From Caldisericum exile_A (GTDB lineage Bacteria > Caldisericota > Caldisericia > Caldisericales > Caldisericaceae), in NCBI RefSeq assembly GCF_047785965.1, contig NZ_JBLOBF010000001.1, positions 301,018-365,017 on the forward strand: DNA of 64,000 bases, read 5' to 3'. The notes under the pieces were generated by a model. The model saw nothing but the letters and a program-made list of their open reading frames with translations. It ran no database searches and was not told where the DNA came from. Both the position numbers and the translations under genes were made by a program. Below, one piece after another: positions 26,503 through 35,097 of this stretch; the stretch's first letter is position 1, and each line of letters begins with the position of its first letter.

Positions 26503-27410
26503 AATAGCACCTCTGAAACTTTTGGTTTGTATCCATTTATAAAATCTTTTGAATCCATTATTTTTTTTCCTTCTGGCTGAACTGAGATAATCTTAAGACA
26601 ACCCTTTCCACTTGAAACAAGAAAGTAGTCATTTTTAACGTCAACTATTGTACCAGGTAAGAAGCTAGTATAAAAATCAATTATAAAGTCTGTTTTGAAA
26701 ATTTTCAATTTTTTCCCTCTAAAAATTGTATAAGCACCAATCCTTGTGAGTGCCCTAACTTTATTGTGTATACTGAATGCATCATTACTCCAATCTATTT
26801 TTTCTTCTTCTTTGCGTATCTTTTTTGCATAACTCCCTTCTCCTTCCTGAGGAATTTTGACACACGTTGAACTAAGACAACACACAAGAGCTTCTTTCAC
26901 AAGAGGGATGCCAATATCATAAACTTTTTTTAGAAAAGAATAATAATCATCATATACTGAAACATCAAAGTGTTTCTTGAGAATTATTTCTCCTTTATCG
27001 ATCTCCTCATTCATTCTTATTATAGTAACTGCAGATCGACTAACTCCATCCATAAGTTGTCTTTCGATAGGACTTGCACCTCTATATTGTGGAAGATCCG
27101 AAGGATGAATATTTAGGGGACATTTTGTCAAATCGAGGATCGACTTTGGTAAAATTTTTCCGAAAGAAAAAACTAAAAGTGCATCAGGATTATAAGATGC
27201 TATTTTATTTACAGCTCCATCTGAAAAATTATCTAATTCTACTGTAGCCTTCCCATGCTCTTCTGCAAATACTTTTATAGGATTCGGAGATATTTTATTT
27301 CCTCTTCCTCTTATTTTTGGTGGAAGCGTAACAAATAAAATAATGTCCTCAATTAAAGCTCTAGCAAAAGGAATAGAAATCTCAGATCCACTAAAAAAAA
27401 CAATTCTCAT
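26499..27410 (-). CDS. fmt: Methionyl-tRNA formyltransferase
   Basis: A 303-residue transferase that formylates initiator Met-tRNA from 10-formyl-THF. The catalytic region LNIHPSDLPQYRGASPIERQ, with its Asn-His, and the C-terminal OB fold are present. It overlaps def by 4 bp, so start formylation and deformylation are co-expressed, as in most bacteria. Confidence 0.94.
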   Translation of the reverse strand: MRIVFFSGSEISIPFARALIEDIILFVTLPPKIRGRGNKISPNPIKVFAEEHGKATVELDNFSDGAVNKIASYNPDALLVFSFGKILPKSILDLTKCPLNIHPSDLPQYRGASPIERQLMDGVSRSAVTIIRMNEEIDKGEIILKKHFDVSVYDDYYSFLKKVYDIGIPLVKEALVCCLSSTCVKIPQEGEGSYAKKIRKEEEKIDWSNDAFSIHNKVRALTRIGAYTIFRGKKLKIFKTDFIIDFYTSFLPGTIVDVKNDYFLVSSGKGCLKIISVQPEGKKIMDSKDFINGYKPKVSEVLL

Positions 27411-27916
27411 TTCTCCATGTATCTTTTGATAAGTTCTTTTGGTATTTCGTACCCTTCATCAACTTCCAACTTATCAATACTATCGATATAATCTGTAAAA
27501 ATTATTCCATTGAGATGATCTATCTCGTGCTGAAAAACTCTTCCCTTTAAGCCACTTAATATCTCTTCATGGACTTTCCCGTCAAGATCTAAATACCTAA
27601 CAACGATTTCCTTGGGTCGCTCCACAATTCCATATATACCTGGAACTGAGAGACAACCTTCTTCTTCATTTTCTGTTTCTTTCCTTTTTTCTAGAATTTC
27701 TGGGTTTATAACAACCCCTCTGTCGTCTTCTAATTCATATACAAAAAAGGAGTAAGTAACCCCAACTTGAGTTGCTGCAAGTCCAATACCTTTGGGTGTA
27801 TTAAGTTGCATAGTCTTAAACATATCATTAATAATCTTCTCAATTTCTCTATCTACTTTTGTTAATTTTTTTGCCTTCTTTCTTAAAATCGGGTGTCCAT
27901 ATGTATATATCCTCAT
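27407..27916 (-). CDS. def: Peptide deformylase
   Basis: A 169-residue metalloenzyme that removes the formyl group from new proteins. All three motifs are intact: GIGLAATQVG, EEGCLSVPG (metal Cys) and QHEIDHLNG (metal His pair and catalytic Glu). It overlaps tsaC and fmt by 4 bp each. Confidence 0.97.
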   Translation of the reverse strand: MRIYTYGHPILRKKAKKLTKVDREIEKIINDMFKTMQLNTPKGIGLAATQVGVTYSFFVYELEDDRGVVINPEILEKRKETENEEEGCLSVPGIYGIVERPKEIVVRYLDLDGKVHEEILSGLKGRVFQHEIDHLNGIIFTDYIDSIDKLEVDEGYEIPKELIKRYMEK

Positions 27917-28488
27917 ATTTCAACTGCCCCTTTTCTTATTATAGTAGGTTTTCCAGAAGTTAGGTCAACAACGGTAGAAGGCAATTCGAGCATCTCTATA
28001 TCATGTTCAAATTCAATATACAGTACTTTGTCATCAAACGTTTGAATAACACTCTCTTTCGTAAGTAAAGGTGGCGAATTTGAAATGTTAGCGCTAGTAT
28101 TCAAAATTGGAAGTTTAATAAATGCTAAAAAATCCAATAAGTCAGGATAATTAGGGATTCTTACACCCAAAGTTTCCCCCTTTTCATTGGGCTTTGTGTA
28201 GAGTTTCTTTTGGGATCTCAGAATAATTGCAAGCGCCCCAGGAAAATGTTTTTCCATTAAGCTGAGTGCTTCTTCAGTCACACCATATACATAATCATAT
28301 ATTTGCTCAATGGAATAAGCAAGAAGATATAAGGGCTTATCATAAGATCTACCTTTAATATCAAACAAATTCTTCACTGCAATATTATCGAGTCCATTAA
28401 CACCAAGCCCCATAACTGTGTCAGTTTTAAATGCTATAACTCCATGATTATTGAGATGTTTGAGAGCTTCTTCATATTGTCTTTTCAT
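27913..28488 (-). CDS. tsaC: L-threonylcarbamoyladenylate synthase (TsaC/YwlC/Sua5)
   Basis: 191 residues of the YrdC family that makes the threonylcarbamoyl-AMP used for t6A37 of tRNA. Motifs include GVIAFKTDTVMGLG, KGRSYDKPL, PGALAIILRS, LGVRIPNYPDL and NTSANISNSP. The frame opens with a TTG at 28494, but the ATG at 28488 lies 8 nt from GGGAGG and is preferred. It starts 2 nt after prmC. Confidence 0.93.
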   Translation of the reverse strand: MKRQYEEALKHLNNHGVIAFKTDTVMGLGVNGLDNIAVKNLFDIKGRSYDKPLYLLAYSIEQIYDYVYGVTEEALSLMEKHFPGALAIILRSQKKLYTKPNEKGETLGVRIPNYPDLLDFLAFIKLPILNTSANISNSPPLLTKESVIQTFDDKVLYIEFEHDIEMLELPSTVVDLTSGKPTIIRKGAVEI

Positions 28489-28490
28489 TG

Positions 28491-29306
28491 TCAAAACCTC
28501 CCGATAACAAATCTATCGAACTGTGCCAAATCTTTGATTATGGTAACTTTTTTGAAGTATTTTCTCATTTCAATTAGAACCTTATCCCTTATAGATGGAT
28601 CAATCTCAAAGATTACAAAACCATCATTCTTAAGTAAACGTACTGATTTTTTAATCAAATCAGGGTAAATCTCAAAACCATCATCGCCACCGTCAAGGGC
28701 AATCAACGGCTCATAGAAAAGATTTTTTAGATTGCTTTTTCTGACGTAAGGAGGATTGGATACTATAAAGTCAAATTTAATATCTAAATTAAAATCTCTA
28801 AAATCACCCAAGGTTAATTCAAGTCTGTCAGATACCTTTAGACGTCCGGCATTTAATTTTGTTATCTTTATCGCATCACTTGAGATATCAATCGCATGTC
28901 CCTTAAGACTCTTACAGTAGTACAAAATAGAAAGAACAATTACGCCAGAACCACAACCAATGTCTAAAAAATTTTCCATTTTACATCCATACTCGATTGC
29001 AAGTTCTACAAGAGTTTCTGTTTCAGGTCGAGGAATTAATACGCCTTCATCAACATAGAAATCAAGACCCATAAACTCCTTACGTTTTATTAGATATGGC
29101 AGAGGGTATTTATTCTTTAATTTTTCAAGGGAAGTTTTAAACAGCTCAATCTGACTTTCATTTAAACTTTCGCTTTCTTTAAGATAAACCTTTTCTTTAC
29201 TTGTATTCAATATATAAGATAACAAAATTAAGCTCTCAAGGTAATATTCATCACTTATACCTTTTAGAGCCCGTATTGACTCCAAAAAAGCCTCTTTTAC
29301 TGTCAT
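28491..29306 (-). CDS. prmC: Release factor glutamine methyltransferase
   Basis: 271 residues. The SAM-binding motif FLDIGCGSGVIVLSIL and the substrate motif SNPPYVRK are present. It methylates the GGQ glutamine of release factors, and its substrate PrfA is encoded immediately upstream (4-bp overlap). Confidence 0.95.
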   Translation of the reverse strand: MTVKEAFLESIRALKGISDEYYLESLILLSYILNTSKEKVYLKESESLNESQIELFKTSLEKLKNKYPLPYLIKRKEFMGLDFYVDEGVLIPRPETETLVELAIEYGCKMENFLDIGCGSGVIVLSILYYCKSLKGHAIDISSDAIKITKLNAGRLKVSDRLELTLGDFRDFNLDIKFDFIVSNPPYVRKSNLKNLFYEPLIALDGGDDGFEIYPDLIKKSVRLLKNDGFVIFEIDPSIRDKVLIEMRKYFKKVTIIKDLAQFDRFVIGRF

Positions 29307-30376
29307 GACTTTCCAAAGTATTCTTCAAGAAGTTGTGCTCTTTCATTCTCCATAAGAGCGTTAATAAGTTCGTCTAAATTTCCTTCCATAATCTCGGGAA
29401 GATTATAAAGAGAAAGATTTATTCTATGATCAGTTACTCTCCCCTGGGGAAAATTATATGTTCTAATTCTTTCGTTTCTATTGCCCCTACCTATCTGAGC
29501 ACGTCTTGCACTTATTATTTCTTGTTCCTTTTGCTGTTCATAAAGATCAAGGAGTCTTGCCCTTAAAATTCTCATTGCCTTGATTTTATTTTGAAGTTGA
29601 GAGCGTTCATCTTGGCATGTAACCATTATACCAGTAGGTTTATGAATGATTCTAATAGCTGTTGCAACTTTTTGAACATTCTGTCCACCATGTCCACTCG
29701 CGTGGAATACATCAATTCTCAAATCATCAGGGTTGATTTGAACATCAACTTCCTCTGCTTCAGGTAAAACCGCAACTGTTGCAGTAGAAGTATGAATTCT
29801 TCCTGAAGCTTCTGTTTCTGGCACACGCTGTACCCTATGTACTCCGCTTTCATACTTTAGATGTTTATACACATCTTTTCCCGAAATAGAAAAAATAATT
29901 TCCTTAAATCCTCCAAGGTCAGTTTCATGGGAGTCCAGAACTTCGACTTTAAAACCCATTTTATCCGCATATCCAAGATACATTTTATAAAGATCTTTTG
30001 CAAAGAGTGCTGCTTCTTCTCCGCCAACTCCAGCACGTATTTCCATAATTATATTTTTACCCTCGTATGGATCCTTTGGAATCAAAAGAATTTTAAGTTC
30101 TTTTAAAATTCTCTCTTTTTCCTGTTCCAAATGTTCCAGTTCGGCTTTTGACAATTCTTGAAGTTCAGGATCCCCAGTACTAAGAAGATCCAAAACATCT
30201 TTTATTTCAGACTCAACTCTTTTATAATTCAAATATAGATTTACTATTGGCTCGAGTTCCTTGTATTCTATTGAATATCTTTTAAATAAATCAGGATTTG
30301 AAATTACAGATGAATCGGAGAGCAATCTTGAAAGTTCATTATATCTTTCGACAGTTTTTTCAAGTCGATCAATCAT
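29303..30376 (-). CDS. prfA: Peptide chain release factor 1
   Basis: A 357-residue factor reading UAA and UAG. The GGQ loop HASGHGGQNVQKVATAI and the stop-codon-recognition segment around the PETEASGRIHTSTATVAVLP region are present. The ORF extends to a GTG at 30385, but the ATG at 30376 sits 5 nt after AGGGTGG. Either start overlaps the end of tdk. Confidence 0.95.
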   Translation of the reverse strand: MIDRLEKTVERYNELSRLLSDSSVISNPDLFKRYSIEYKELEPIVNLYLNYKRVESEIKDVLDLLSTGDPELQELSKAELEHLEQEKERILKELKILLIPKDPYEGKNIIMEIRAGVGGEEAALFAKDLYKMYLGYADKMGFKVEVLDSHETDLGGFKEIIFSISGKDVYKHLKYESGVHRVQRVPETEASGRIHTSTATVAVLPEAEEVDVQINPDDLRIDVFHASGHGGQNVQKVATAIRIIHKPTGIMVTCQDERSQLQNKIKAMRILRARLLDLYEQQKEQEIISARRAQIGRGNRNERIRTYNFPQGRVTDHRINLSLYNLPEIMEGNLDELINALMENERAQLLEEYFGKS

Positions 30377-30950
30377 TCTTACCACCCTTTACATAATGAT
30401 GCAATTTACACCGTGCTTCATATGATTCACTTGCTCCAATCATTATTACTGGATCATTATAGTTTGCAGGCTCTCCATTTATAAGTCTTTGAGTCATAGT
30501 TGCATCCTCGCCACATACGGTACAAATTGCATGAAGCTTCAACACTTCATCTGCAATTGCCATTATAAAAGGCATTGGTCCAAAAGGTTCTCCCCTAAAA
30601 TCCATATCAAGACCTGCAACAATTATTCTTTTGCCAAGCCTTGAAAGCTTTCTTAAGGCATCTACAATTTCGTTATCAAAAAATTGAGCTTCGTCTATTC
30701 CGATAACCGCTGTATCTTCATCGACTTTTTCTAAAAGTTCTTTTGTTGATGAAACTGGGATTGCTTCAACTTTCTCGCCTGCATGAGAAACGACTTCAAC
30801 AACCGAATATCTTGTATCTATGGCTGGCTTAAAAACCTGAACTTTCTGTTTTGCAATCTTTGCTCTTTTTACTCTTCTTATCAATTCTTCACTTTTTCCA
30901 GAAAACATACAACCAGTTACTACTTCAATTTTTCCAATTTTACCTTTCAT
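30369..30950 (-). CDS. tdk: Thymidine kinase
   Basis: A 193-residue type II thymidine kinase for salvage. P-loop GCMFSGKSEEL, Walker B VIGIDEAQFFD, lasso and zinc region (CTVCGEDATMTQRL ... ARC), with three of the usual zinc ligands evident (Cys, Cys, Cys with His near). It overlaps the end of rho by 11 bp. Together with deoC elsewhere it indicates deoxynucleoside salvage. Confidence 0.94.
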   Translation of the reverse strand: MKGKIGKIEVVTGCMFSGKSEELIRRVKRAKIAKQKVQVFKPAIDTRYSVVEVVSHAGEKVEAIPVSSTKELLEKVDEDTAVIGIDEAQFFDNEIVDALRKLSRLGKRIIVAGLDMDFRGEPFGPMPFIMAIADEVLKLHAICTVCGEDATMTQRLINGEPANYNDPVIMIGASESYEARCKLHHYVKGGKND

Positions 30951-32403
30951 CTGGCACTATACTCCTTAAAAGTTCTTCGTTTGTTCTTGTCTGCTTTAAC
31001 ATTTCTATAAGTCTTTCAAGAGCTTCTCCAGGCTCAAGGGAACTTATAAACTTTCTTAAAGTCAAAATTCTTTTGTATTCATCCTCGCTATACAAAAGTT
31101 CTTCTCTTCTTGTGCCAGACTTCTTAATATCAATCGCCGGAAATATTCTTTCTTCTGCAAGCTCTCTATCAAGGACAATTTCCATATTTCCAGTCCCTTT
31201 GAATTCCTCATAAATAACTTGGTCTAATTTTGAGCCTGTATCAATTAATGCAGTTGCAAGTATTGTAAGACTACCACCGTTTAAAATACTTCTTGCTGCA
31301 CCTAAGAACTTTTTAGGTCCTCTAATTGCAGCAGGATCAAGACCACCAGAAAGGGTTTTTCCACTTGTTGAACTGAGAAGGTTATAAGCGCGTGTAAGTC
31401 TTGTAATACCATCAAGTAGAATCATTACATCTTTTCCAATTTCAACAAGTCGTTTTGCCTTTTCGAGTGCTAACTCAACAACTCTAATATGATTTTCGGG
31501 TGGCTGATCAAACGTAGAACTAACAACTTCTGCTGCAACAGAATTCTTCATATCGGTAACCTCTTCAGGACGTTCATCGATGAGAAGAATCATAAGATAA
31601 ATTTCTGGATGATTTTTCACAACACTTTTAGCTATTTCTTTCATAAGAGTTGTTTTACCAGCTTTTGGAGCAGAAACAATCAATCCTCTTTGTCCCTTTC
31701 CAAGAGGTGCGATAAGATCAATAACTCTTAATGCAATATTACAACCAGGAGTTTCAAGAACAACCCTCTCTGTAGGATAATACGGGGTTAAGTTCTCAAA
31801 TATAGGGCGTTTTAAATATCCTGAAACTTTAATTCCATTTATAGTATCAACATTAACAAGAGCAGGATATCTTTCACCTTCTTTTTGTGGTCTTTGGACA
31901 GGACCAGATACAACATCACCCGTTCTTAATCCAAACTTACGGATCAATGGAGGAGAAACATAAATGTCAGTGAATGATGGAAAATAATTTGCTCTTAAGA
32001 ATCCATATCCGTCGGGGTGTGCCTCAAAAAGTCCTTTAAAATAAAGTTGAGGTTCATTTTCAACCTTTACATAAGCCGTCTCAGCTGTCCCTTTGGAGGT
32101 ATCAAGTAAATCTTGAAGACTTTCTTTTTGTTCGACTTTTTCTTCTTTTGTTCTTTGCTCGTGAGACTCATTTGGTGTATTTTTAGTTTTCACAGAAGAT
32201 TCTTTTGCTGGTTCTCTTAAAGTTTCTTTTTTGTTATTAGAAGACTGCTTTAAAGACTGAATTAGCCTATACAATTCTTTAACAAGTTCATCTTTTCTAT
32301 AATGAGAATAATTCTTTAATTTTACAATTTGAGAAATTTTGTAAAGCTCCCTTGCAGTCATTGCATTTAAATCGCTTTCAGATAAATTTAATATTTCATC
32401 CAT
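30940..32403 (-). CDS. rho: Transcription termination factor Rho
   Basis: A 487-residue hexameric RNA helicase. The N-terminal Rho_N helix (NLSESDLNAMTARELYKI) is followed by a charged low-complexity linker (about residues 50-100), an RNA-binding OB domain (GYGFLRANYFPSFTDIYVSP) and an ATPase with Walker A APKAGKTTLMKEI and Walker B VMILLDGITRL. The Shine-Dalgarno AAGGAGG overlaps the fchA stop. It fits the scarcity of intrinsic terminators here. Confidence 0.96.
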   Translation of the reverse strand: MDEILNLSESDLNAMTARELYKISQIVKLKNYSHYRKDELVKELYRLIQSLKQSSNNKKETLREPAKESSVKTKNTPNESHEQRTKEEKVEQKESLQDLLDTSKGTAETAYVKVENEPQLYFKGLFEAHPDGYGFLRANYFPSFTDIYVSPPLIRKFGLRTGDVVSGPVQRPQKEGERYPALVNVDTINGIKVSGYLKRPIFENLTPYYPTERVVLETPGCNIALRVIDLIAPLGKGQRGLIVSAPKAGKTTLMKEIAKSVVKNHPEIYLMILLIDERPEEVTDMKNSVAAEVVSSTFDQPPENHIRVVELALEKAKRLVEIGKDVMILLDGITRLTRAYNLLSSTSGKTLSGGLDPAAIRGPKKFLGAARSILNGGSLTILATALIDTGSKLDQVIYEEFKGTGNMEIVLDRELAEERIFPAIDIKKSGTRREELLYSEDEYKRILTLRKFISSLEPGEALERLIEMLKQTRTNEELLRSIVPDER

Positions 32404-32408
32404 TTAGA

Positions 32409-33035
32409 TTATGCCTCCTTAAGCTTTAAAGTGCTATAAATTTCATCCTTCAATGTATAGAAACGACTTTTAAGCTCACTCTCTATAACCGAAAGTTTAG
32501 AATTAATATCTAAGACAAATTTCTCATCCTTTACAGATTGTAAATTTATTAATACATTCGATTTTGCACCTTCAAATGAAGCCTCAAAAAAACCTATTGC
32601 TGTATATAAGTCAGAAATCGCAGATTTTGGACATAATTCCTTTACTTTATTTAACATTTTACTTCCTTCATATAGGACATTGATAACTTCAAACGGCACA
32701 ATTGTTGACTCTTTAAGTGCTTCCTGGATTTTCCTTTTTCTTATTTCCTTTTGTTCCTCTGATTCTTTTGGAAGTTCCAAAGCTTCCATAAAATGATCAA
32801 AAGCGTTTGCATCTTTTGAAGAAAGCTCAATAAGAAGATTTAATTTTTCTTTTGCATCTTTAATGAGTAATTCTGTTTCAGCATCTGGATTTTTCTTTTG
32901 TCGAATTGATAATACCATACTTACAAGTGCAAATCCAAACGCTCCTACAATAGCAGATGCAGCCCCACCACCAGGAGTAGGGTTAGAAGATGATAACTCT
33001 TCAATAAATTCTTTTAAGGGTAAATCAGAAAACAT
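32409..33035 (-). CDS. fchA: Cyclodeaminase/cyclohydrolase (FTCD C-terminal family)
   Basis: 208 residues matching the FTCD_C family: N-terminal PTPGGGAASAIVGAFG and a helical bundle. The family includes formiminotetrahydrofolate cyclodeaminase and methenyl-THF cyclohydrolase. No other folate gene is adjacent except fmt in the same operon. ATG with AGGTGG upstream; first gene of the eleven-gene operon. Confidence 0.85.
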   Translation of the reverse strand: MFSDLPLKEFIEELSSSNPTPGGGAASAIVGAFGFALVSMVLSIRQKKNPDAETELLIKDAKEKLNLLIELSSKDANAFDHFMEALELPKESEEQKEIRKRKIQEALKESTIVPFEVINVLYEGSKMLNKVKELCPKSAISDLYTAIGFFEASFEGAKSNVLINLQSVKDEKFVLDINSKLSVIESELKSRFYTLKDEIYSTLKLKEA

Positions 33036-33093
33036 AAACCACCTCGCTTGAGTGTAAAAGAAAAATAAATTTAGCTTACCTAAGTACCAATAT

Positions 33094-33121
33094 ATAATAT
33101 TACAATTTTGATTTTAGTCAA
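33094..33121 (-). promoter_or_regulatory. Putative promoter of the fchA-rho-...-moeA operon
   Basis: Minus strand: TTGACT (33116-33121), 16-bp spacer, TATTAT (33094-33099). The leader is about 50 nt and contains the AGGTGG ribosome site. It lies back-to-back with the tilS promoter. Confidence 0.65.
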
Positions 33122-33158
33122 GAACTAAAACAAGATTTAAAAATATTAGAGATTTTAA

Positions 33159-33164
33159 TAAAAT
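33159..33164 (+). promoter_or_regulatory. Putative -10 box of tilS (leaderless)
   Basis: TAAAAT 6 nt before the ATG at 33171. No Shine-Dalgarno precedes either start candidate. The -35 region is weak (AT-rich only). Confidence 0.45.
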
Positions 33165-33170
33165 ATTGTG

Positions 33171-34535
33171 ATGGAAGAAATTTTAGAGAAGGTATTAAAC
33201 ACTATAAAAAAGTATGAATTAATTAGAAGAAGAGAGAAAATTCTACTTGCGGTTTCTGGTGGAATTGACTCAATGACTATGCTTTATATTCTTCATAAAC
33301 TACGAAACATCCTTGAAATTGAAATAGGCGTTGCTACATTTGATCATGGAATAAGAAGAGAAAGTGCGGAAGAAATAAAAATAGTTGAAGAATTTTCCAA
33401 AAAATTGAATGTCCCATTCTTCTACGGAAAGGGTAATGCTCTTGAATTGCATTTGGAAACAAAACAAAACCTTGAGGATGTTGCAAGAAGTCAAAGGTTT
33501 AATTTTTTAAGAGAAGTAAAAGACAAAAATGGCTTTAGTAAAATTGCACTTGCACACAATAAAAACGACTTTGTAGAGACATTTCTTATGCATCTATTTA
33601 AAGGATCTGGGCTAAGCGGGTTAACGAGTATGTTAAATAAAGATGGGGATTTGATAAGACCGTTAATTGAAGTAAAGCGTGAAGAAATCGAAACTTATGC
33701 AAGAAATGAAAATATACCATACGTTGTAGATCTAACAAACTATAACCTTAGCTATGAAAGGAACAGATTAAGATATCAGATTATTCCTTTAATAATGTCT
33801 TCATACAAAAATTTTGTAGACCACATCTTTAATGTTTCAGATATTATGTTTTACGATAATAATATTCTTGAAAAAATAAATAAAATAGAACTGAAAGGCA
33901 TTAAAAAGAGTGAGAATGAGTATTCAATTGCACTTTTCAAGGCTCTTCATTTGTCAATAAAGAGAAGAATATTAAAAAAGCTTTTAGAAGAAAATGCTAA
34001 CTTTGAACGCATCAATATGGTAATAGAATTTCTTAATAGTAATAAAAAAAGGATGAATATCGGAAAGGACCTCTACATTTCAAAAACAAAAGATTCATTT
34101 TATTTTGAACGTGCTTTTCCATTTACAATTGACAAATCTTACATTTTGGAAGTACCTGGAGAAACTTTAATACCTGAAGCCGGGCTTAAAGTAATTACAG
34201 AAATTGTAGATATTGACAAAGGATTAGATGGATTTAATCTAAATGATAAAAACATTGCTATTTTCGATTTTAGCGCACTAAAATTCCCGATTTTTGTTAG
34301 ATTTAGAAAAGAGGGAGATACTATAGAAATTGAAAATGGAAAAAAGAAATTGCAAGATCTATTCGTTGACTTAAAGATAAGACGAGACATTAGATACAAA
34401 ATACCAATTGTAGTTGATAATGATGATAAAATTCTATGGGTTTGTGGCTTAAGAAGAAGCACAAGAGCTCGTATTGAGAAAGATACAAAAAAAGCACTTT
34501 GTCTTAGAGCGGTTTTAATTAAGGAAAATTTATGA
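33171..34535 (+). CDS. tilS: tRNA(Ile)-lysidine synthase
   Basis: 454 residues. The PP-loop motif LAVSGGIDSMTM identifies the N-type ATP pyrophosphatase. Downstream HNKNDFVETFLMHLFKGSGLSGL and the C-terminal substrate-binding domain (FRKEGDTIEI ... KKLQDLFVDLKI) match TilS, which makes lysidine in the AUA-reading tRNA. A GTG at 33168 is also in frame; the ATG at 33171 fits a leaderless start. tilS-hpt-ftsH is a common Gram-positive order. Confidence 0.94.
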   Translation: MEEILEKVLNTIKKYELIRRREKILLAVSGGIDSMTMLYILHKLRNILEIEIGVATFDHGIRRESAEEIKIVEEFSKKLNVPFFYGKGNALELHLETKQNLEDVARSQRFNFLREVKDKNGFSKIALAHNKNDFVETFLMHLFKGSGLSGLTSMLNKDGDLIRPLIEVKREEIETYARNENIPYVVDLTNYNLSYERNRLRYQIIPLIMSSYKNFVDHIFNVSDIMFYDNNILEKINKIELKGIKKSENEYSIALFKALHLSIKRRILKKLLEENANFERINMVIEFLNSNKKRMNIGKDLYISKTKDSFYFERAFPFTIDKSYILEVPGETLIPEAGLKVITEIVDIDKGLDGFNLNDKNIAIFDFSALKFPIFVRFRKEGDTIEIENGKKKLQDLFVDLKIRRDIRYKIPIVVDNDDKILWVCGLRRSTRARIEKDTKKALCLRAVLIKENL

Positions 34536-34541
34536 TATAAT
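34536..34541 (+). promoter_or_regulatory. Putative -10 box of hpt (leaderless)
   Basis: Consensus TATAAT 6 nt before the hpt ATG, in the 12-nt gap after tilS. The -35 region (around TTTTAA at 34513-34518) is weak. It would give hpt-ftsH a separate transcript. Confidence 0.5.
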
Positions 34542-34547
34542 TGCAGT

Positions 34548-35090
34548 ATGCATGAAGATATTGAAAAAATCTTAGTATCTCAAGAAGAGATAAAAAACAG
34601 AGTAAAAGAGTTAGGAAAGGAAATTTCTAAAGATTATAAGGACAAATTTCCTCTTTTTGTTTGTATTTTAAGAGGAGCATTTGTGTTTCTTGCAGACCTG
34701 GTAAGAGAAGTTGATATCCCCATATCAGTTGATTTCATGGCAATTTCAAGTTATAGCGGGAAAACTGAATCAAGTGGACAAGTTAAAATACTTAAAGATT
34801 TAGATACTCCAATCGAAGATAGACATGTTTTGATTATTGAGGATATAGTTGACACTGGCTTAACTATGGATGCTGTGACAAGATTACTTAAAACAAGAAA
34901 ACCTAAAAGCATCAAAATTTGCACCCTGTTGGATAAAGTTGAAAGAAGGATTATAAATGTCAAAGTTGATTACTATGGTTTTAGAATTCCAAATAGTTTT
35001 GTGGTGGGATATGGTCTTGATTATGAAGAAAAATATAGGAATTTACCTTACATAGGCATTTTAAAAGAAAGAGTTTATAAGGGAGGTTAA
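34548..35090 (+). CDS. hpt: Hypoxanthine (guanine) phosphoribosyltransferase
   Basis: 180 residues of type I purine PRTase. PRPP-binding motif VLIIEDIVDTGLTM, N-terminal CILRGAFVFLADLVRE, and C-terminal VVGYGLDYEEKYRNLP are intact. It salvages hypoxanthine or guanine to the nucleotide. Thirteen nt after tilS, no Shine-Dalgarno, with a TATAAT box 6 nt upstream. Confidence 0.95.
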   Translation: MHEDIEKILVSQEEIKNRVKELGKEISKDYKDKFPLFVCILRGAFVFLADLVREVDIPISVDFMAISSYSGKTESSGQVKILKDLDTPIEDRHVLIIEDIVDTGLTMDAVTRLLKTRKPKSIKICTLLDKVERRIINVKVDYYGFRIPNSFVVGYGLDYEEKYRNLPYIGILKERVYKGG

Positions 35091-35097
35091 TGAATTA

